DNA of 64,000 bases. Source: Pseudoxanthomonas dokdonensis. Lineage in GTDB: Bacteria > Pseudomonadota > Gammaproteobacteria > Xanthomonadales > Xanthomonadaceae. Within the stretch, counting starts at the first letter, position 1. Each line of letters begins with the position of its first letter. The DNA lies in NCBI RefSeq assembly GCF_001431405.1, contig NZ_LDJL01000004.1, forward strand, positions 248,001-312,000. The letters run 5' to 3'. Under the pieces are notes generated by a model. That model was not told the origin of the DNA and did no database searches. It saw only the letters and a list, made by a program, of their open reading frames with translations. The translations under genes and the position numbers were made by a program. Of the stretch, positions 55,323 to 64,000 are shown in pieces.

Positions 55323-55958
55323 TCAGGCCAGTTCGTTGTGGTGGCGGGCGGCCAGCAACAGCAGGTCATTGGCGCGCCGGCAGCCGAGCGCTTCCATCAT
55401 GCGTGCGCGGTGGGTTTCCACGGTCTTGACGCTGATACCGAGCAGGGCGGCGATTTCCTTGCTGCTCAGGCCGCCGCCGAGCTTGTGCAGGATCTGGCGC
55501 TGGCGAGGCGACAAGGCATCGATGCCGGTGGGCCGGCGCTGGCGGTTGAGCATGGGCGCGAGCATCTTGGCCGACACCTGCGGGCTCAGGAACACCTGGC
55601 CGGCCTGTGCCGCGCGCAGGGCCAGTTCCAGTTCCATCGGTGCGGCTTCCTTGACCACGAAACCATCGCAGCCACGATCCAGCGCGCTGCGGATCTGATC
55701 AGGGTCGTTGTGCATCGACATGATCACGATGCGCACCGCCGGCAGCGCCTGCTTCAGTGGCGCCAACAGGTCCAGGCCATTGCGATCAGGCAGCGACAGA
55801 TCCAGCAGGATCAGATCCGGACGATGGATGTTGGCCAGGTCGATGGCCTGCTGGGCGGTGGAGGCCTCGGCGACGACGTCGACGTCCGCCACTGATTCGA
55901 GCAGCCGGGCGATGCCGGCCCGCACCAGGGTATGGTCATCAACAATCAGGACGCGCAC
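55323..55958 (-). CDS. NarL/LuxR-family response regulator
   Basis: 211 residues. Receiver domain with LIVDDHTLVRAGI, phospho-Asp in LILLDLSLPDRNG and Lys in FVVKEAAPME. LuxR helix-turn-helix near 145-205 (LSPRQRQILHKLGGGLSSKEIAALLGISVKTVETHR). No sensor kinase gene adjoins. It sits between the T4SS module and the fliDS group and may control either. Confidence 0.9.
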   Translation of the reverse strand: MRVLIVDDHTLVRAGIARLLESVADVDVVAEASTAQQAIDLANIHRPDLILLDLSLPDRNGLDLLAPLKQALPAVRIVIMSMHNDPDQIRSALDRGCDGFVVKEAAPMELELALRAAQAGQVFLSPQVSAKMLAPMLNRQRRPTGIDALSPRQRQILHKLGGGLSSKEIAALLGISVKTVETHRARMMEALGCRRANDLLLLAARHHNELA

Positions 55959-56127
55959 TTGGACAGATCAACCGCAACAGAGGGAAGTCACATTAGCGGT
56001 CGGAACCCGCCCCGCCAACGCCACCGGCGCGGATGGTATTGGAATTGACGACGTCTGTCACATTTATCGCGGTTGCGATGCCGGAAATCCGTCACCGGTC
56101 GCATATCGTGGTCTGAACAGCCCTGCG

Positions 56128-56706
56128 TCAGCCGCCGCTGGCGCGCCGGGCCTCGGCAATCTGCCGGCGATGCATGCGGAACAGGTGACGCTCCAGTGCT
56201 TCCGCATAGCCCGGTTCCAGCGCCCCGGTGCGCAACCACAGGTGCTGGCCGCTTTCACTGTGCTGCTGGTCCAGTACCGTCACCGGCAACTCGATGCTGT
56301 CGTTGATCCAGCTGACCGGTGCCAGTCGCACTACGCCGGTATCGCCAGTGGCAACGTCAACCGGCTGTTCCAGGTCCAGCCGCAGGCCGCGATGCGACCA
56401 GCGCAGCGGGCAGGGTGGCAGCGGGTTCTCGAGGCGACCGGCCAGTCGTCCGAGCAGGCCCAGCACCAGATCCAGTTTCGCGTCCAGGCGCTGCACCGCC
56501 AGCGGCAGCTCGCCGCGCTCGTCCGGGTCCTCGCCGCGGGTGTCCTCGGCCACCGCCAGTCCCAGCAGCAGGGTTTCGGAAGCCTGTTGCATCAGCACAC
56601 GCGCCCCGCGCTGGAAGCTGGCCGGCAGCACCGCGTCGCAGGTCAGGGCATCGCCGAAGAGGCTGGCTTCGGCGGGGTGCGGAAGATGGGCGACCGAACG
56701 GCTCAT
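56128..56706 (-). CDS. PilZ-like protein of the fliDST operon
   Basis: 192 residues. The C-terminal half has PilZ-like beta text (CPLRWSHRGLRLDLEQPVDV ... VVRLAPVSWIND). Canonical RxxxR and D/NxSxxG c-di-GMP-binding motifs are not evident, so it may be a non-binding PilZ variant. ATG overlaps the fliT-like gene stop (ATGA). Likely links c-di-GMP state to flagella, by context only. Confidence 0.55.
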   Translation of the reverse strand: MSRSVAHLPHPAEASLFGDALTCDAVLPASFQRGARVLMQQASETLLLGLAVAEDTRGEDPDERGELPLAVQRLDAKLDLVLGLLGRLAGRLENPLPPCPLRWSHRGLRLDLEQPVDVATGDTGVVRLAPVSWINDSIELPVTVLDQQHSESGQHLWLRTGALEPGYAEALERHLFRMHRRQIAEARRASGG

Positions 56707-57044
56707 GCGCGCTCCCCGCCCATGCGGGCATAGCTCCGAGCAGCGCGTCCGGATTGTTGCAGCTGGCGCATCTGTTCGGCAGCGCGATCACGCAGGGCGG
56801 TCATCGTCTGCAGCATGGTCTGCTGGGCAGCCAGCAACGCACGCAATTGCGCCTGGCAACCGCCAGTCCGCGAAGGACTGGCCAGGAACTGGCGCAGATC
56901 CTGATCGTGGCGCGACAACAGCCATTGCGCGCCGTCCAGATCGCCATTGGCCAACGGCGCCTGCATCGCCTGCAACTGCGCATGCAGCGTTTGCAGGTCG
57001 TTGCCGATGTCGCTGTCGATGGCGGATGCAGGCAGGTTCGTCAT
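56703..57044 (-). CDS. FliT-like flagellar chaperone
   Basis: 113 residues, all-helical (LQTLHAQLQAMQAPLANGDL ... LRALLAAQQTMLQTM), directly after fliS with a 4-bp overlap. Size and position match FliT, the FliD chaperone, but similarity of such short helical proteins is weak, so the symbol is withheld. Confidence 0.6.
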   Translation of the reverse strand: MTNLPASAIDSDIGNDLQTLHAQLQAMQAPLANGDLDGAQWLLSRHDQDLRQFLASPSRTGGCQAQLRALLAAQQTMLQTMTALRDRAAEQMRQLQQSGRAARSYARMGGERA

Positions 57045-57457
57045 GCGCTGGCTCCGACTGAAGGCCGTTGCCGCTGGTGGGCCGGGATCGCATTCCAGGC
57101 CGATTCGATTTCGCCCAGCAGTTCCAGCGACTCCCGCAGCGCGGACTCGTCGTTGTGCAAGTTGGCTTCGGTCAGGCGCGCCTGCAGGTAGTCGTACAGC
57201 GATGACAGACTGCCGGCGATGTCGCCACCGGCTTCATGGTCCAGCGAACCATTCAGATGGCCCAGGATCGCGCAGACTTCGCCGATCGCCTTGCCCTTGC
57301 GTGCCAGATCGCCACGCGCCACGCAGGCCTGGGCCAGGCGGATGCGTTCGCAGGCACCGGCCAGCAGCAACGCCACCAGCTTGTGCGGGTCGGCTTCCAT
57401 CACCGCGCTGTTCAAGCCGGTGTTGCGGTATTCGGCGGCGTACGAATGAGGTGACAT
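57041..57457 (-). CDS. fliS: Flagellar export chaperone FliS
   Basis: 138 residues with the family N-terminus SYAAEYRNTGLNSAVMEADP and helix MVALLLAGACERI-type text (HKLVALLLAGACERIRLA). Binds flagellin before export. MSPHS at 57457 was chosen; an earlier Met adds an unrelated stretch. Confidence 0.92.
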   Translation of the reverse strand: MSPHSYAAEYRNTGLNSAVMEADPHKLVALLLAGACERIRLAQACVARGDLARKGKAIGEVCAILGHLNGSLDHEAGGDIAGSLSSLYDYLQARLTEANLHNDESALRESLELLGEIESAWNAIPAHQRQRPSVGASA

Positions 57458-57562
57458 GCCTTTAACTCCTGTCGTCGCGGGCGGGCACGCCACGCGTGCG
57501 CGGCGTGGCGGCCGTGTCCACGTGGTGACGGTGCATGCCGGGCATCTGCGTGTGGGCCATGA

Positions 57563-58924
57563 TCAGATCTGCGCGGCCAGTGAGGCCAATTGTTGGGAAA
57601 GATACGAGCTGGTGCTGTTCATCTGCGAAATCATGCTGTCCAGCGCCACGAACTGCGCCTTGTAGCGGTTGCCGACGGCTTCCATCCGCGCATCCAGTGC
57701 GGTGCGCTGGGTGGCGACGTCCTTGACCTGCAGATTGAGGGTCGCGGTGCGGCGGGTGAACGCGCCGTCGGTACCGATGTAGCCCTTGACGGTATCCAGC
57801 AGAGTGTTGGCAAAGCCACTGTCGCCGGTGAACGCGGCGCGGATGCGATCCGGGTCCTTGGCCATCGCCGCATCGAACTTGGCGGTATCCAGGACCAGGC
57901 TGCCGTCGGAAGATGGGTAGCCCTTGGTCTGCAGACCCAGGGTCTTCGCGTCCAGCCCTTGCGCGGCCAGATCGCCGAGCAGGTTGCCGAGCATCCCGCG
58001 CAACTGGCCCGAGGCACCGCGCATCTGCGCATCGCCGGTGAGCGCGGACGGCGCGTCGTTCTCGGCATCGTAGGCGGTCGCGGTACCGATAGCGGCCAGC
58101 GCGGCGTTGTAGGCGGTGACGAAATCCTGCACCAGCTTGCGGCTGGCGGCGACATCGCCCGATACCGTGACCGTGCTGCTGCCTTCGCTTTTCAGTACCA
58201 GGCTCAGCCCCGGCACCGCGTCGGTCAAGGTGTTGTTGCTGGCAGTGATTTCCAGGCCGTCGATCGAAACCCGCGCATCCTTGGCCTGGACCCGCTCCTG
58301 CATGCTGGCAACCAGGTCCTGCAGATCGCTGCCGCCTTCGGCAAACGCCAGTGACACGCTGTTGTCGGCGCCGGTCTTGTCCGCCGACAGCGACAGGAAC
58401 TGTCCCTCATTGGCGCTGACGATGCTGGCCTGCACCCCCTTGCCGGCGCCAGCCTGGTTGATCGCGCTGCGGATGTCGGCCAGCGTCGCCCCGGCGGGCA
58501 CGTCCACGTCCAGGGTGGTATCGCCTACCTGCACACTCAGCTTGCCTGCGGCGAATGTCTGGCTGGTCGCCACCGGGCTGTCGGCCAGCCACTTGTTGGC
58601 GGTTGCCAGTGACAGCACCTCGATGTTGTAGGTGCCGGTCGGCGTGCTCTTGCCGGCTGTCGCGGTCAGGGTGGTATCCGTCGAGGATTTGACGCTGCGC
58701 GCGTCAAAGGCGTCGGCGCCGGTCATCGCCTTCAGCGCGGTCTGCAGGTTGTTGAAGGCCGAGCTGACCGTGCCCAGTGCGGAAATCTTGAATTTGGCGG
58801 CGTTTTCAACCCGGTTGAGGCGATTGTCGGCCGGCGCCCGATCCGCGGCCACCAGCTGTTCGACCATGCCGGTGATGTCCAGCCCTGATCCAATGCCGCC
58901 GTATCCCAGTGAGTAATCCGCCAC
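57563..58924 (-). CDS. fliD: Flagellar filament cap protein FliD
   Basis: 453 residues from GTG 58924, chosen because GAGGAG lies 7 bases upstream and the family N-terminus (IGSGLDITGMVEQLVAADRAP) follows. The longer open frame to 59323 has no family likeness. The C-terminal coiled coil (NRYKAQFVALDSMISQMNSTSSYLSQQLASL) is typical. A sigma-28 promoter lies 89 bp upstream. Confidence 0.94.
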   Translation of the reverse strand: MADYSLGYGGIGSGLDITGMVEQLVAADRAPADNRLNRVENAAKFKISALGTVSSAFNNLQTALKAMTGADAFDARSVKSSTDTTLTATAGKSTPTGTYNIEVLSLATANKWLADSPVATSQTFAAGKLSVQVGDTTLDVDVPAGATLADIRSAINQAGAGKGVQASIVSANEGQFLSLSADKTGADNSVSLAFAEGGSDLQDLVASMQERVQAKDARVSIDGLEITASNNTLTDAVPGLSLVLKSEGSSTVTVSGDVAASRKLVQDFVTAYNAALAAIGTATAYDAENDAPSALTGDAQMRGASGQLRGMLGNLLGDLAAQGLDAKTLGLQTKGYPSSDGSLVLDTAKFDAAMAKDPDRIRAAFTGDSGFANTLLDTVKGYIGTDGAFTRRTATLNLQVKDVATQRTALDARMEAVGNRYKAQFVALDSMISQMNSTSSYLSQQLASLAAQI

Positions 58925-59012
58925 GCCCGCTCTCCTCGTTGCTCCCGTGTGGGAGGTGCGGGTGCCGGCCAGTTGCCGGTGCTGTCCAGGACAGTACGCC
59001 CGCGGTCCACAA

Positions 59013-59039
59013 GATAACGGCCGCGGGCAGGCTATCTTT
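59013..59039 (-). promoter_or_regulatory. Sigma-28 promoter of fliD operon
   Basis: The minus strand reads TAAA-N15-GCCGTTAT, with the same -10 octamer as the fliC promoter, 89 bp before the fliD GTG. Confidence 0.85.
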
Positions 59040-59572
59040 AGCCCGCCCGCGACCTGCTTTTTGTTTTGCCCGCCGGCACAACCTGGCGAGTGCCGCCCAC
59101 GCCGCTGCGTCTCCCGCCACCGCCATGCCGGCCGGCCGCCAGCAACGCGGACTGCGAAACAATGGATGCAGGATTTGTGCCACTGGCCCAGTGCCGCTAT
59201 CCGCGGCGGCATCCCGATGGGCCGGAGTGACATGTCGCACTGGTGGTGGTGCCAAGCAGTCAAGCTGTTGAAGCCGAACACATCACCACGCAATACTGCC
59301 GTGGTCGCTGGCACTGATGCCATGCTTGCAACAAGGATGCGATGACATGCCCGTCTGCTTACGTTTTCTGGTTGGTGCCTGGATGTCTAGGAAAGGCTGG
59401 CCGGTCCAATTCGGTTGTTCGCCCACCTTCCATGGCTGACGGCGCGAGCAGAACCTCAAAAGCCAGTGGACGCTTCGGGTCATTCAAGGTCCCCACCACG
59501 CGGCAGGTTGCAAGCAGGAAGGGTGCGCTGTCCATTGCTACGGGTTTTGTTCGCTGCGACTTCCATACGCAT
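59040..59572. other. Long gap between fliD promoter and flagellin terminator
   Basis: About 530 bp in which no gene is supported. Open frames on both strands lack ribosome sites and likeness to known proteins. No repeat or RNA gene was recognised. Confidence 0.4.
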
Positions 59573-59604
59573 AAAAAAAGCCCCTTTCACCAGGAAAGGG
59601 GCTT
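59573..59604 (-). terminator. Rho-independent terminator of the flagellin genes
   Basis: An 11-bp perfect stem (AAGCCCCTTTC / GAAAGGGGCTT) is followed on the minus strand by T7. It lies about 120 bp beyond the second flagellin stop. Confidence 0.9.
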
Positions 59605-59721
59605 GAAGCCTGCCAAACGGAGGGAGACGAATCCGCCCGGGATGTGACAGAAAAAGGAGCGGCATCCTGCAACCAGGGTGGCCTGAAGGCGGACACCCTG
59701 GGGTTTACCGGGTGGCTGGGC

Positions 59722-60897
59722 TTAGCGGAGCAGGCTCAGCACGTTCTGCGGCACCTGGTTGGCCTGGGCCAGCATCGCCGTACCGGCCTGCTGCAGGATC
59801 TGGGTGCGGGTCAGTTCAGCGGTTTCCTTGGCGAAGTCGGTGTCACGGATGCGGCTGCGCGAGGCGGCCAGGTTTTCCGAGCTCGACTGCAGGTTGGCAA
59901 CGACCGAGGTGAAGCGGTTCTGGATGGCACCGAGGTCGGCGCGGGCGCTGTTGACCGAGGTCAGGGCCTTGTCGACGATTTCCAGGGCCTGCTGTGCGCC
60001 CTTGACGGTGGAGATGTCGAGATCGCTGGCGTATTCCTTGCTGGCCGCAGCAGCCGAGGCGGTAAAGCCGGTTGCGGTGGAGGCGATGGCCTGGAAGGCA
60101 CCGTCGCTGTCGACGCTGTCCTTGACCGAGGTCAGGGTGACGGCGCCGGTGTCATCGGCTTCGGCGTAGACGCCGGTTTCGCCCAGCTTGGCGTTGATGT
60201 GCGAGGCCAGCGCCTTGCCGGCGGCGACTTCGTTCTCACCGGCATCGCCGACGCTGGCCACATCCAGTGCGTCGAAGCTGACCGCGACGCCGCTGGCACC
60301 GGTGATGGTGAAGGCGCCGATGGCCACGTCGGTGTCGTCAACGCCGGTGACCTTGGCGATGGTGCCGCTGGCGAACTGGGCGCCGCCCAGTGCATTGGCT
60401 TTGGCGTCGACCACCTTGTCGATGGCAATCGCCTGGCCGGCATTGGCGCCCACCTGGAACAACTGGCTGGAGAACGAACCATCCAGCAGCTTGGTGCCGT
60501 TGAAGTCGGACTGCTTGGCGACGCGGTCGATTTCAGAAGTCAGCTGCTTGACTTCGGCGTTCAGCGCGGCGCGGTCGGAAGACGAGTTGGTGGCGTTGGC
60601 CGACTGCACCGACAGCTCACGGATGCGCTGCAGGTTGTTGCCGATTTCGGTCAGCGAACCTTCGGCGACCTGGGCCAGCGAAATACCGTCGTTGGCGTTG
60701 CGTACGGCGACGTCGAGGCCGCGGATCTGGGTGCTGAAGCGCTCGGAGATGGCCAGGCCGGCGGCGTCGTCCTTGGCACTGTTGATGCGCAGGCCGGAGG
60801 ACAGGCGCTGGATGGTGGTGGCCAGCGAGGCGCCGCTGGTGCTCAGGTTGCGCTGAGCATTCAACGACATGGTGTTGGTGTTGATTACCTGTGCCAT
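59722..60897 (-). CDS. fliC: Flagellin (second tandem copy)
   Basis: 391 residues. D0/D1 N-terminus AQVINTNTMSLNAQRNLSTS and C-terminus LAQANQVPQNVLSLLR are standard. The central ~150 residues (about 165-310) differ from the first copy. No sigma-28 site is visible in the 78-bp gap upstream, which has only a GC hairpin, so it may depend on read-through from copy 1 or on processing. Confidence 0.95.
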   Translation of the reverse strand: MAQVINTNTMSLNAQRNLSTSGASLATTIQRLSSGLRINSAKDDAAGLAISERFSTQIRGLDVAVRNANDGISLAQVAEGSLTEIGNNLQRIRELSVQSANATNSSSDRAALNAEVKQLTSEIDRVAKQSDFNGTKLLDGSFSSQLFQVGANAGQAIAIDKVVDAKANALGGAQFASGTIAKVTGVDDTDVAIGAFTITGASGVAVSFDALDVASVGDAGENEVAAGKALASHINAKLGETGVYAEADDTGAVTLTSVKDSVDSDGAFQAIASTATGFTASAAAASKEYASDLDISTVKGAQQALEIVDKALTSVNSARADLGAIQNRFTSVVANLQSSSENLAASRSRIRDTDFAKETAELTRTQILQQAGTAMLAQANQVPQNVLSLLR

Positions 60898-60975
60898 GAA
60901 AATGATTCCTTGGGCGTTGTCTGCACGGGGATGATGTGTCCAACGTTCCCCGCCGTGCCGCCGGGGACGCCGGAA

Positions 60976-62145
60976 TTAGCGTTGCAACAGACTCAAGACG
61001 TTCTGCGGTACCTGGTTGGCCTGGGCGAGCATGGCGGTGCCAGCCTGCTGCAGGATCTGGGTGCGGGTCAGTTCGGCGGTTTCCTTGGCGAAATCGGTAT
61101 CGCGGATGCGGCTGCGCGAGGCGGCCAGGTTTTCCGAACTGGTCTGCAGGTTGGCGACCACCGAGGTGAAACGGTTCTGGATGGCACCCAGGTCGGCACG
61201 CGCACCGTTGACCGAGGTCAGCGCGGCATCGACGATTTCCAGCGCCTGCTGGGCGCCGGCGAAATTGGTGATGTCCAGATCCTTGGCGAACACGGTGGCG
61301 CCATCGGCGGCGGCCGCGGCGGTGGCGATGCCGGCCAGGCCGACTTCATCGGCCACGTCCAGGGTGCCGGCGGTGTAGCTGAAATCCTTGCCTTGCTTGA
61401 CCGAAGTCAGGGTGATGGTGTCGTTCTCGACCGAGGCATAGACGCCGGTCTCGCCGACCTTGGCATTGATTGCACCGGCGATGCCGTTGCTGACGCTGGT
61501 TGCCGAAGCGCCTTGTTTCCATTCGACGGTATCGATGGTCACCCCGTTGATTGCCAGGCCCGACAGGCTGTTGTCGGCGGTAGCGGCAACCGCGGCGGCG
61601 GTGGCGACCTGGGCGTCGGCGAAGTTGACGTTGCCCAGTGAATCGGCACGCGCATCGACCACTTTGTCGATGGCAATCGCCTGGCCGGCATTGGCACCGA
61701 CCTGGAACAACTGACTGGTGAACGAACCGTCCAGCAGCTTGGTGCCGTTGAAGTCGGCCTGCTTGGCGACGCGGTCGATTTCAGAGGTCAGCTGCTTGAC
61801 TTCGGCATTCAGCGCGGCGCGGTCGGAAGAAGAGTTGCTGGCATTGGCCGACTGCACCGCCAACTCGCGGATGCGCTGCAGGTTGTTGCCGATTTCGGTC
61901 AGCGAACCTTCGGCGACCTGGGCCAGCGAGATGCCGTCGTTGGCATTGCGTACGGCCACGTCGAGGCCGCGGATCTGGGTGCTGAAGCGCTCGGAGATGG
62001 CCAGGCCGGCGGCGTCGTCCTTGGCGCTGTTGATGCGCAGGCCGGACGAAAGACGCTGGATGGTGGTGGCCAATGAAGCGCCGCTGGTGCTCAGGTTGCG
62101 CTGAGCGTTGAGTGACATCGTGTTGGTGTTGATTACCTGTGCCAT
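60976..62145 (-). CDS. fliC: Flagellin (first tandem copy)
   Basis: 389 residues. Its first ~160 residues differ from copy 2 at only a handful of positions, and its last ~90 are almost identical. The surface-exposed middle is different. It has a clear sigma-28 promoter 91 bp upstream and a GAGGAG ribosome site. Filament subunit exported with FliS. Confidence 0.96.
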   Translation of the reverse strand: MAQVINTNTMSLNAQRNLSTSGASLATTIQRLSSGLRINSAKDDAAGLAISERFSTQIRGLDVAVRNANDGISLAQVAEGSLTEIGNNLQRIRELAVQSANASNSSSDRAALNAEVKQLTSEIDRVAKQADFNGTKLLDGSFTSQLFQVGANAGQAIAIDKVVDARADSLGNVNFADAQVATAAAVAATADNSLSGLAINGVTIDTVEWKQGASATSVSNGIAGAINAKVGETGVYASVENDTITLTSVKQGKDFSYTAGTLDVADEVGLAGIATAAAAADGATVFAKDLDITNFAGAQQALEIVDAALTSVNGARADLGAIQNRFTSVVANLQTSSENLAASRSRIRDTDFAKETAELTRTQILQQAGTAMLAQANQVPQNVLSLLQR

Positions 62146-62235
62146 GGGTCGTCTCCTCTTGTTTAGGTCCCGGCGGATGGACGGAGGTGCTGCCGGATTT
62201 TTGTGGTTGGCTAGTCGCCCCCGTTGGTGATAGGG

Positions 62236-62262
62236 ATAACGGCGGTCGCCGGAAAACCTTTA
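62236..62262 (-). promoter_or_regulatory. Sigma-28 promoter of fliC
   Basis: The minus strand reads TAAA-N15-GCCGTTAT with exact spacing, 91 bp before the first flagellin. Upstream of it (62263-62467) nothing further is recognised. Confidence 0.88.
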
Positions 62263-62467
62263 GCGATGGATCGAAGAAAATTTGCATCGGCGGCGGACAC
62301 GGGCATCGGCAGACCGCCGCGATTGGCCTGTATCCATCGCTGCCGGGTGCGGCACGGCAAGCCGTGCGCGAGCTGGCGACAAGTCCGCTGCGGCGGGGCT
62401 CGCGGCGCGTGTTGTCATCGAAGCCGGACGTCGCCGGTCAATACGTCGACGGCGACGATCCGCAGAT

Positions 62468-62500
62468 AAAAAAAAGACCCGCCATGTCGCCATGACGGGT
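62468..62500 (-). terminator. Rho-independent terminator of the secreted-protein gene
   Basis: Stem ACCCGTCATG / CATGGCGGGT (one mismatch) followed on the minus strand by T8, 42 bp past the stop of the gene at 62542. Confidence 0.85.
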
Positions 62501-62541
62501 TGCTTGTGCGCTGTCGCCGGTGACGGCGTATGCAGCGCTGG

Positions 62542-63216
62542 TTACGGTGTGGCGCGGGTAGCCACGTTGGCCGGCGATACCGGCGAGGGCAGGCTGATGT
62601 CGGGGTAGGCCGATTGCAGCAGCGACAGGCCGGGCAGGCGGTATTCGCAGCCAACCAGCACCAGATCCTGCAGGCCCGGTTGGTCGCTCTGGTACACCAC
62701 CAGCGCATGTTGTTCGTCCAGTGCCGCGGCCAACGGCGCATCCGCCGAGGCCTGCAGGTGCTTCTCGAGCTCGGCGGTGACGGCTGGCATGTCGCCGGCA
62801 ATCGCCAGCAGCACCCGGTCGTCGGTGATCACCACGGTGTCGCTGCGGCTGCCCCAGGCGCTGACCGCGTCGCGCAGGCGATAGCTGTCCATCATCGGTG
62901 TGGCGTACTGGCGCTGGGCCTGGATGAAATCGGCTGGCCGCTCTTCACGCAGGCGGCCGAGCAGGCCGGGCATGTCGGTGAGATCGGTGCGGCACGACAG
63001 CGCTTCCAGCAGCGAATCGCGCGCCAGCGCCGGTGCCATGCCAGCGTCCTGGGCACTGGCGGCCATCAATGCTGGCTGCATGTCCAGGGCCGGGGCACCC
63101 GCTGCGGTCTGCGCCGCCAGCGGTCCGGCCAGCAGGCACAGGCTGCCGATGCCAACGCGCAGGCACCAGGCCAGCGGCGATGTTCGAACCGGGGATTTGC
63201 GCTGCGGTGTTGCCAA
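62542..63216 (-). CDS. Secreted hypothetical protein
   Basis: 224 residues with a signal peptide (about 1-35, ending LAGPLAAQ). The mature part includes DSLLEALSCRTDLTDMPGLL, a TPMMDSYRLRDAVSAWG stretch and two Cys (about residues 75 and 190), possibly a disulphide. No family recognised. It has its own terminator and lies between the TetR gene and the flagellins. Confidence 0.75.
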   Translation of the reverse strand: MATPQRKSPVRTSPLAWCLRVGIGSLCLLAGPLAAQTAAGAPALDMQPALMAASAQDAGMAPALARDSLLEALSCRTDLTDMPGLLGRLREERPADFIQAQRQYATPMMDSYRLRDAVSAWGSRSDTVVITDDRVLLAIAGDMPAVTAELEKHLQASADAPLAAALDEQHALVVYQSDQPGLQDLVLVGCEYRLPGLSLLQSAYPDISLPSPVSPANVATRATP

Positions 63217-63271
63217 TGCCTTGTTCCAGGTCTGGGCCGGCGGACGCCTCCCTTGTGCCGGTTACTGCTGG

Positions 63272-63898
63272 CTAGTCCAGATAGGCCTGGACCAGCGCAT
63301 TCAGGTGCCGTCTTTCCTGATCACGCAAAAAAGGGGCAACAAGGGTCATCGCCTGCACGATCCCGTCGCGGATCGCCGCGGATTCGTCGTTTTCGCCCCG
63401 GGCGGCGGCGTGATTGAGCCAGAAGGTCGAGATCATGACCAGATTGCTGGCGGTGGCGGCGCGCTCGGCTGCCGAAGCCTGCATGGCGCCGGTCTGCTGC
63501 AGGCCGTCCAGCAACTGGCGGGCGCTGGCATCGCTGCGTTTCAGCAGGCGCGCGAAGCGTAGCCGCAGCCGCCGGTTGCGGCTGAGGATTTCGACCAGAT
63601 CCCGATGCAGGAAACGGTATTCACAGATGCATTCGAATACCAGGTGCAGTTGCAGCCACAGATCTTCCAGACCGGCCGGCTGCTCATCGGGCAGCGCCAG
63701 CGCCGCGTCCATGCGCGCCTCGTAGTCGGCGTACAGGTGCTCGATGATGTCGTCCTTGCTGCGGAAGTGGTAGTACAGATTGCCGGGACTGATCTCCAGT
63801 TCGTCGGCGATGTGGTTGGTGCTGACGTGGGGCTCGCCGCGGCTGTTGAACAGGGCCAGAGAGCCGTCAAGGATGCGCTGGCGGGTGTCGCGTGGCAC
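63272..63898 (-). CDS. TetR-family transcriptional regulator
   Basis: 208 residues from GTG 63898. N-terminal helix-turn-helix (STNHIADELEISPGNLYYHFRSKDDIIEHL) is typical TetR/AcrR. The helical ligand domain starts near residue 60, with FLHRDLVEILSRNRRLRLRF. It starts 3 bases after the acyl-CoA-binding protein stop, so the two are coupled; fatty acyl-CoA may be the signal, by context. Confidence 0.9.
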   Translation of the reverse strand: MPRDTRQRILDGSLALFNSRGEPHVSTNHIADELEISPGNLYYHFRSKDDIIEHLYADYEARMDAALALPDEQPAGLEDLWLQLHLVFECICEYRFLHRDLVEILSRNRRLRLRFARLLKRSDASARQLLDGLQQTGAMQASAAERAATASNLVMISTFWLNHAAARGENDESAAIRDGIVQAMTLVAPFLRDQERRHLNALVQAYLD

Positions 63899-63901
63899 CG
63901 C

Positions 63902-64000
63902 TCAGTCGGACAACTGCCGGACCAGCTCGATGTAGCCCCGCATGGCCTCGTCGGCCGGCATGCCTTTCAGTTTGCCCCAGGCTTCATGCTTGGCTGTGCC
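63902..64000 (-). CDS. Acyl-CoA-binding protein, C-terminal part (5' end outside window)
   Basis: The last 32 codons on the minus strand read GTAKHEAWGKLKGMPADEAM and then RGYIELVRQLSD before TGA (63902-63904). The AKxxAWxxLKGMxxxEAMxxYI pattern is the C-terminal helix of acyl-CoA-binding proteins, which carry long-chain acyl-CoA esters in the cytoplasm. Only the fragment inside the window can be judged. Confidence 0.85.
   Translation of the reverse strand, partial: GTAKHEAWGKLKGMPADEAMRGYIELVRQLSD

Noticed and set aside
58925-59323. N-terminal extension of fliD
   Set aside because: The extension has no family likeness and crosses the sigma-28 promoter; the GTG at 58924 has a good ribosome site.

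Overview
The window is GC-rich chromosomal DNA from a gamma-proteobacterium of the Xanthomonadaceae (Lysobacteraceae). The evidence is the gene order fliCDS / rpoN-fleQ / fliEFGHIJKLMNOPQR / flhBAF-fleN-fliA / cheYZA-motCD-parC-parP, and gene products resembling the effector and lipoprotein-immunity pairs of the Xanthomonas-type bacterial-killing type IV secretion system (T4SS). The genus (Stenotrophomonas, Pseudoxanthomonas, Lysobacter or similar) cannot be fixed from the sequence alone.

Layout. (1) 1-605 is the 3' end of a probable T4SS effector. (2) 784-23177, all minus strand, holds a chemoreceptor, an OprP-like porin, a CheA/response-regulator/STAS module, parP-parC, motDC, cheAZY, fliA, fleN, flhF, flhA, flhB, a GGDEF diguanylate cyclase and a two-HKD phospholipase D/cardiolipin synthase. 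(3) 23330-35661, mostly plus strand and partly AT-richer, is an Rhs (YD-repeat) polymorphic-toxin island inserted between flhB and fliR. It has a two-gene secreted Rhs shell with a C-terminal toxin tip and candidate immunity gene, surrounded by decayed orphan modules. Each module starts at a GTAG/CCCGGGT palindromic repeat, and most end in a small membrane-protein gene. A 110-bp duplicate of fliR lies inside the island. (4) 35803-50626, minus strand, is fliR back to fliE, then fleQ, a lone receiver protein and rpoN. (5) 51216-55290, plus strand, is a duplicated T4SS immunity-effector module: two near-identical lipoproteins, an eroded effector start, a frameshifted zinc-metallopeptidase effector and a coiled-coil membrane protein. 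(6) 55323-62145, minus strand, is a LuxR-type response regulator, a PilZ-like protein, a FliT-like chaperone, fliS, fliD and two tandem flagellins. (7) 62542-64000 is a secreted protein, a TetR regulator and the end of an acyl-CoA-binding protein gene.

Regulation is readable. Sigma-54-type sites (GG-N10-GC, core CGGCACG-N4-TTGCA) precede fliE, fliL and the GGDEF gene, with a one-mismatch version before flhB. Sigma-28 (FliA) sites (TAAA-N15-GCCGTTAT and variants) precede fliC, fliD and cheY, with weaker TCAA versions before the chemoreceptor gene, the STAS-CheA operon and motC. This fits the usual hierarchy: RpoN/FleQ for basal body and export genes, FliA for filament and chemotaxis genes.

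The most interesting parts are the Rhs island, with its two-polypeptide shell, nested direct repeats and module graveyard, and the T4SS effector/immunity duplication. Three single-base frameshifts at short homopolymers need checking against raw reads before those genes are called dead.
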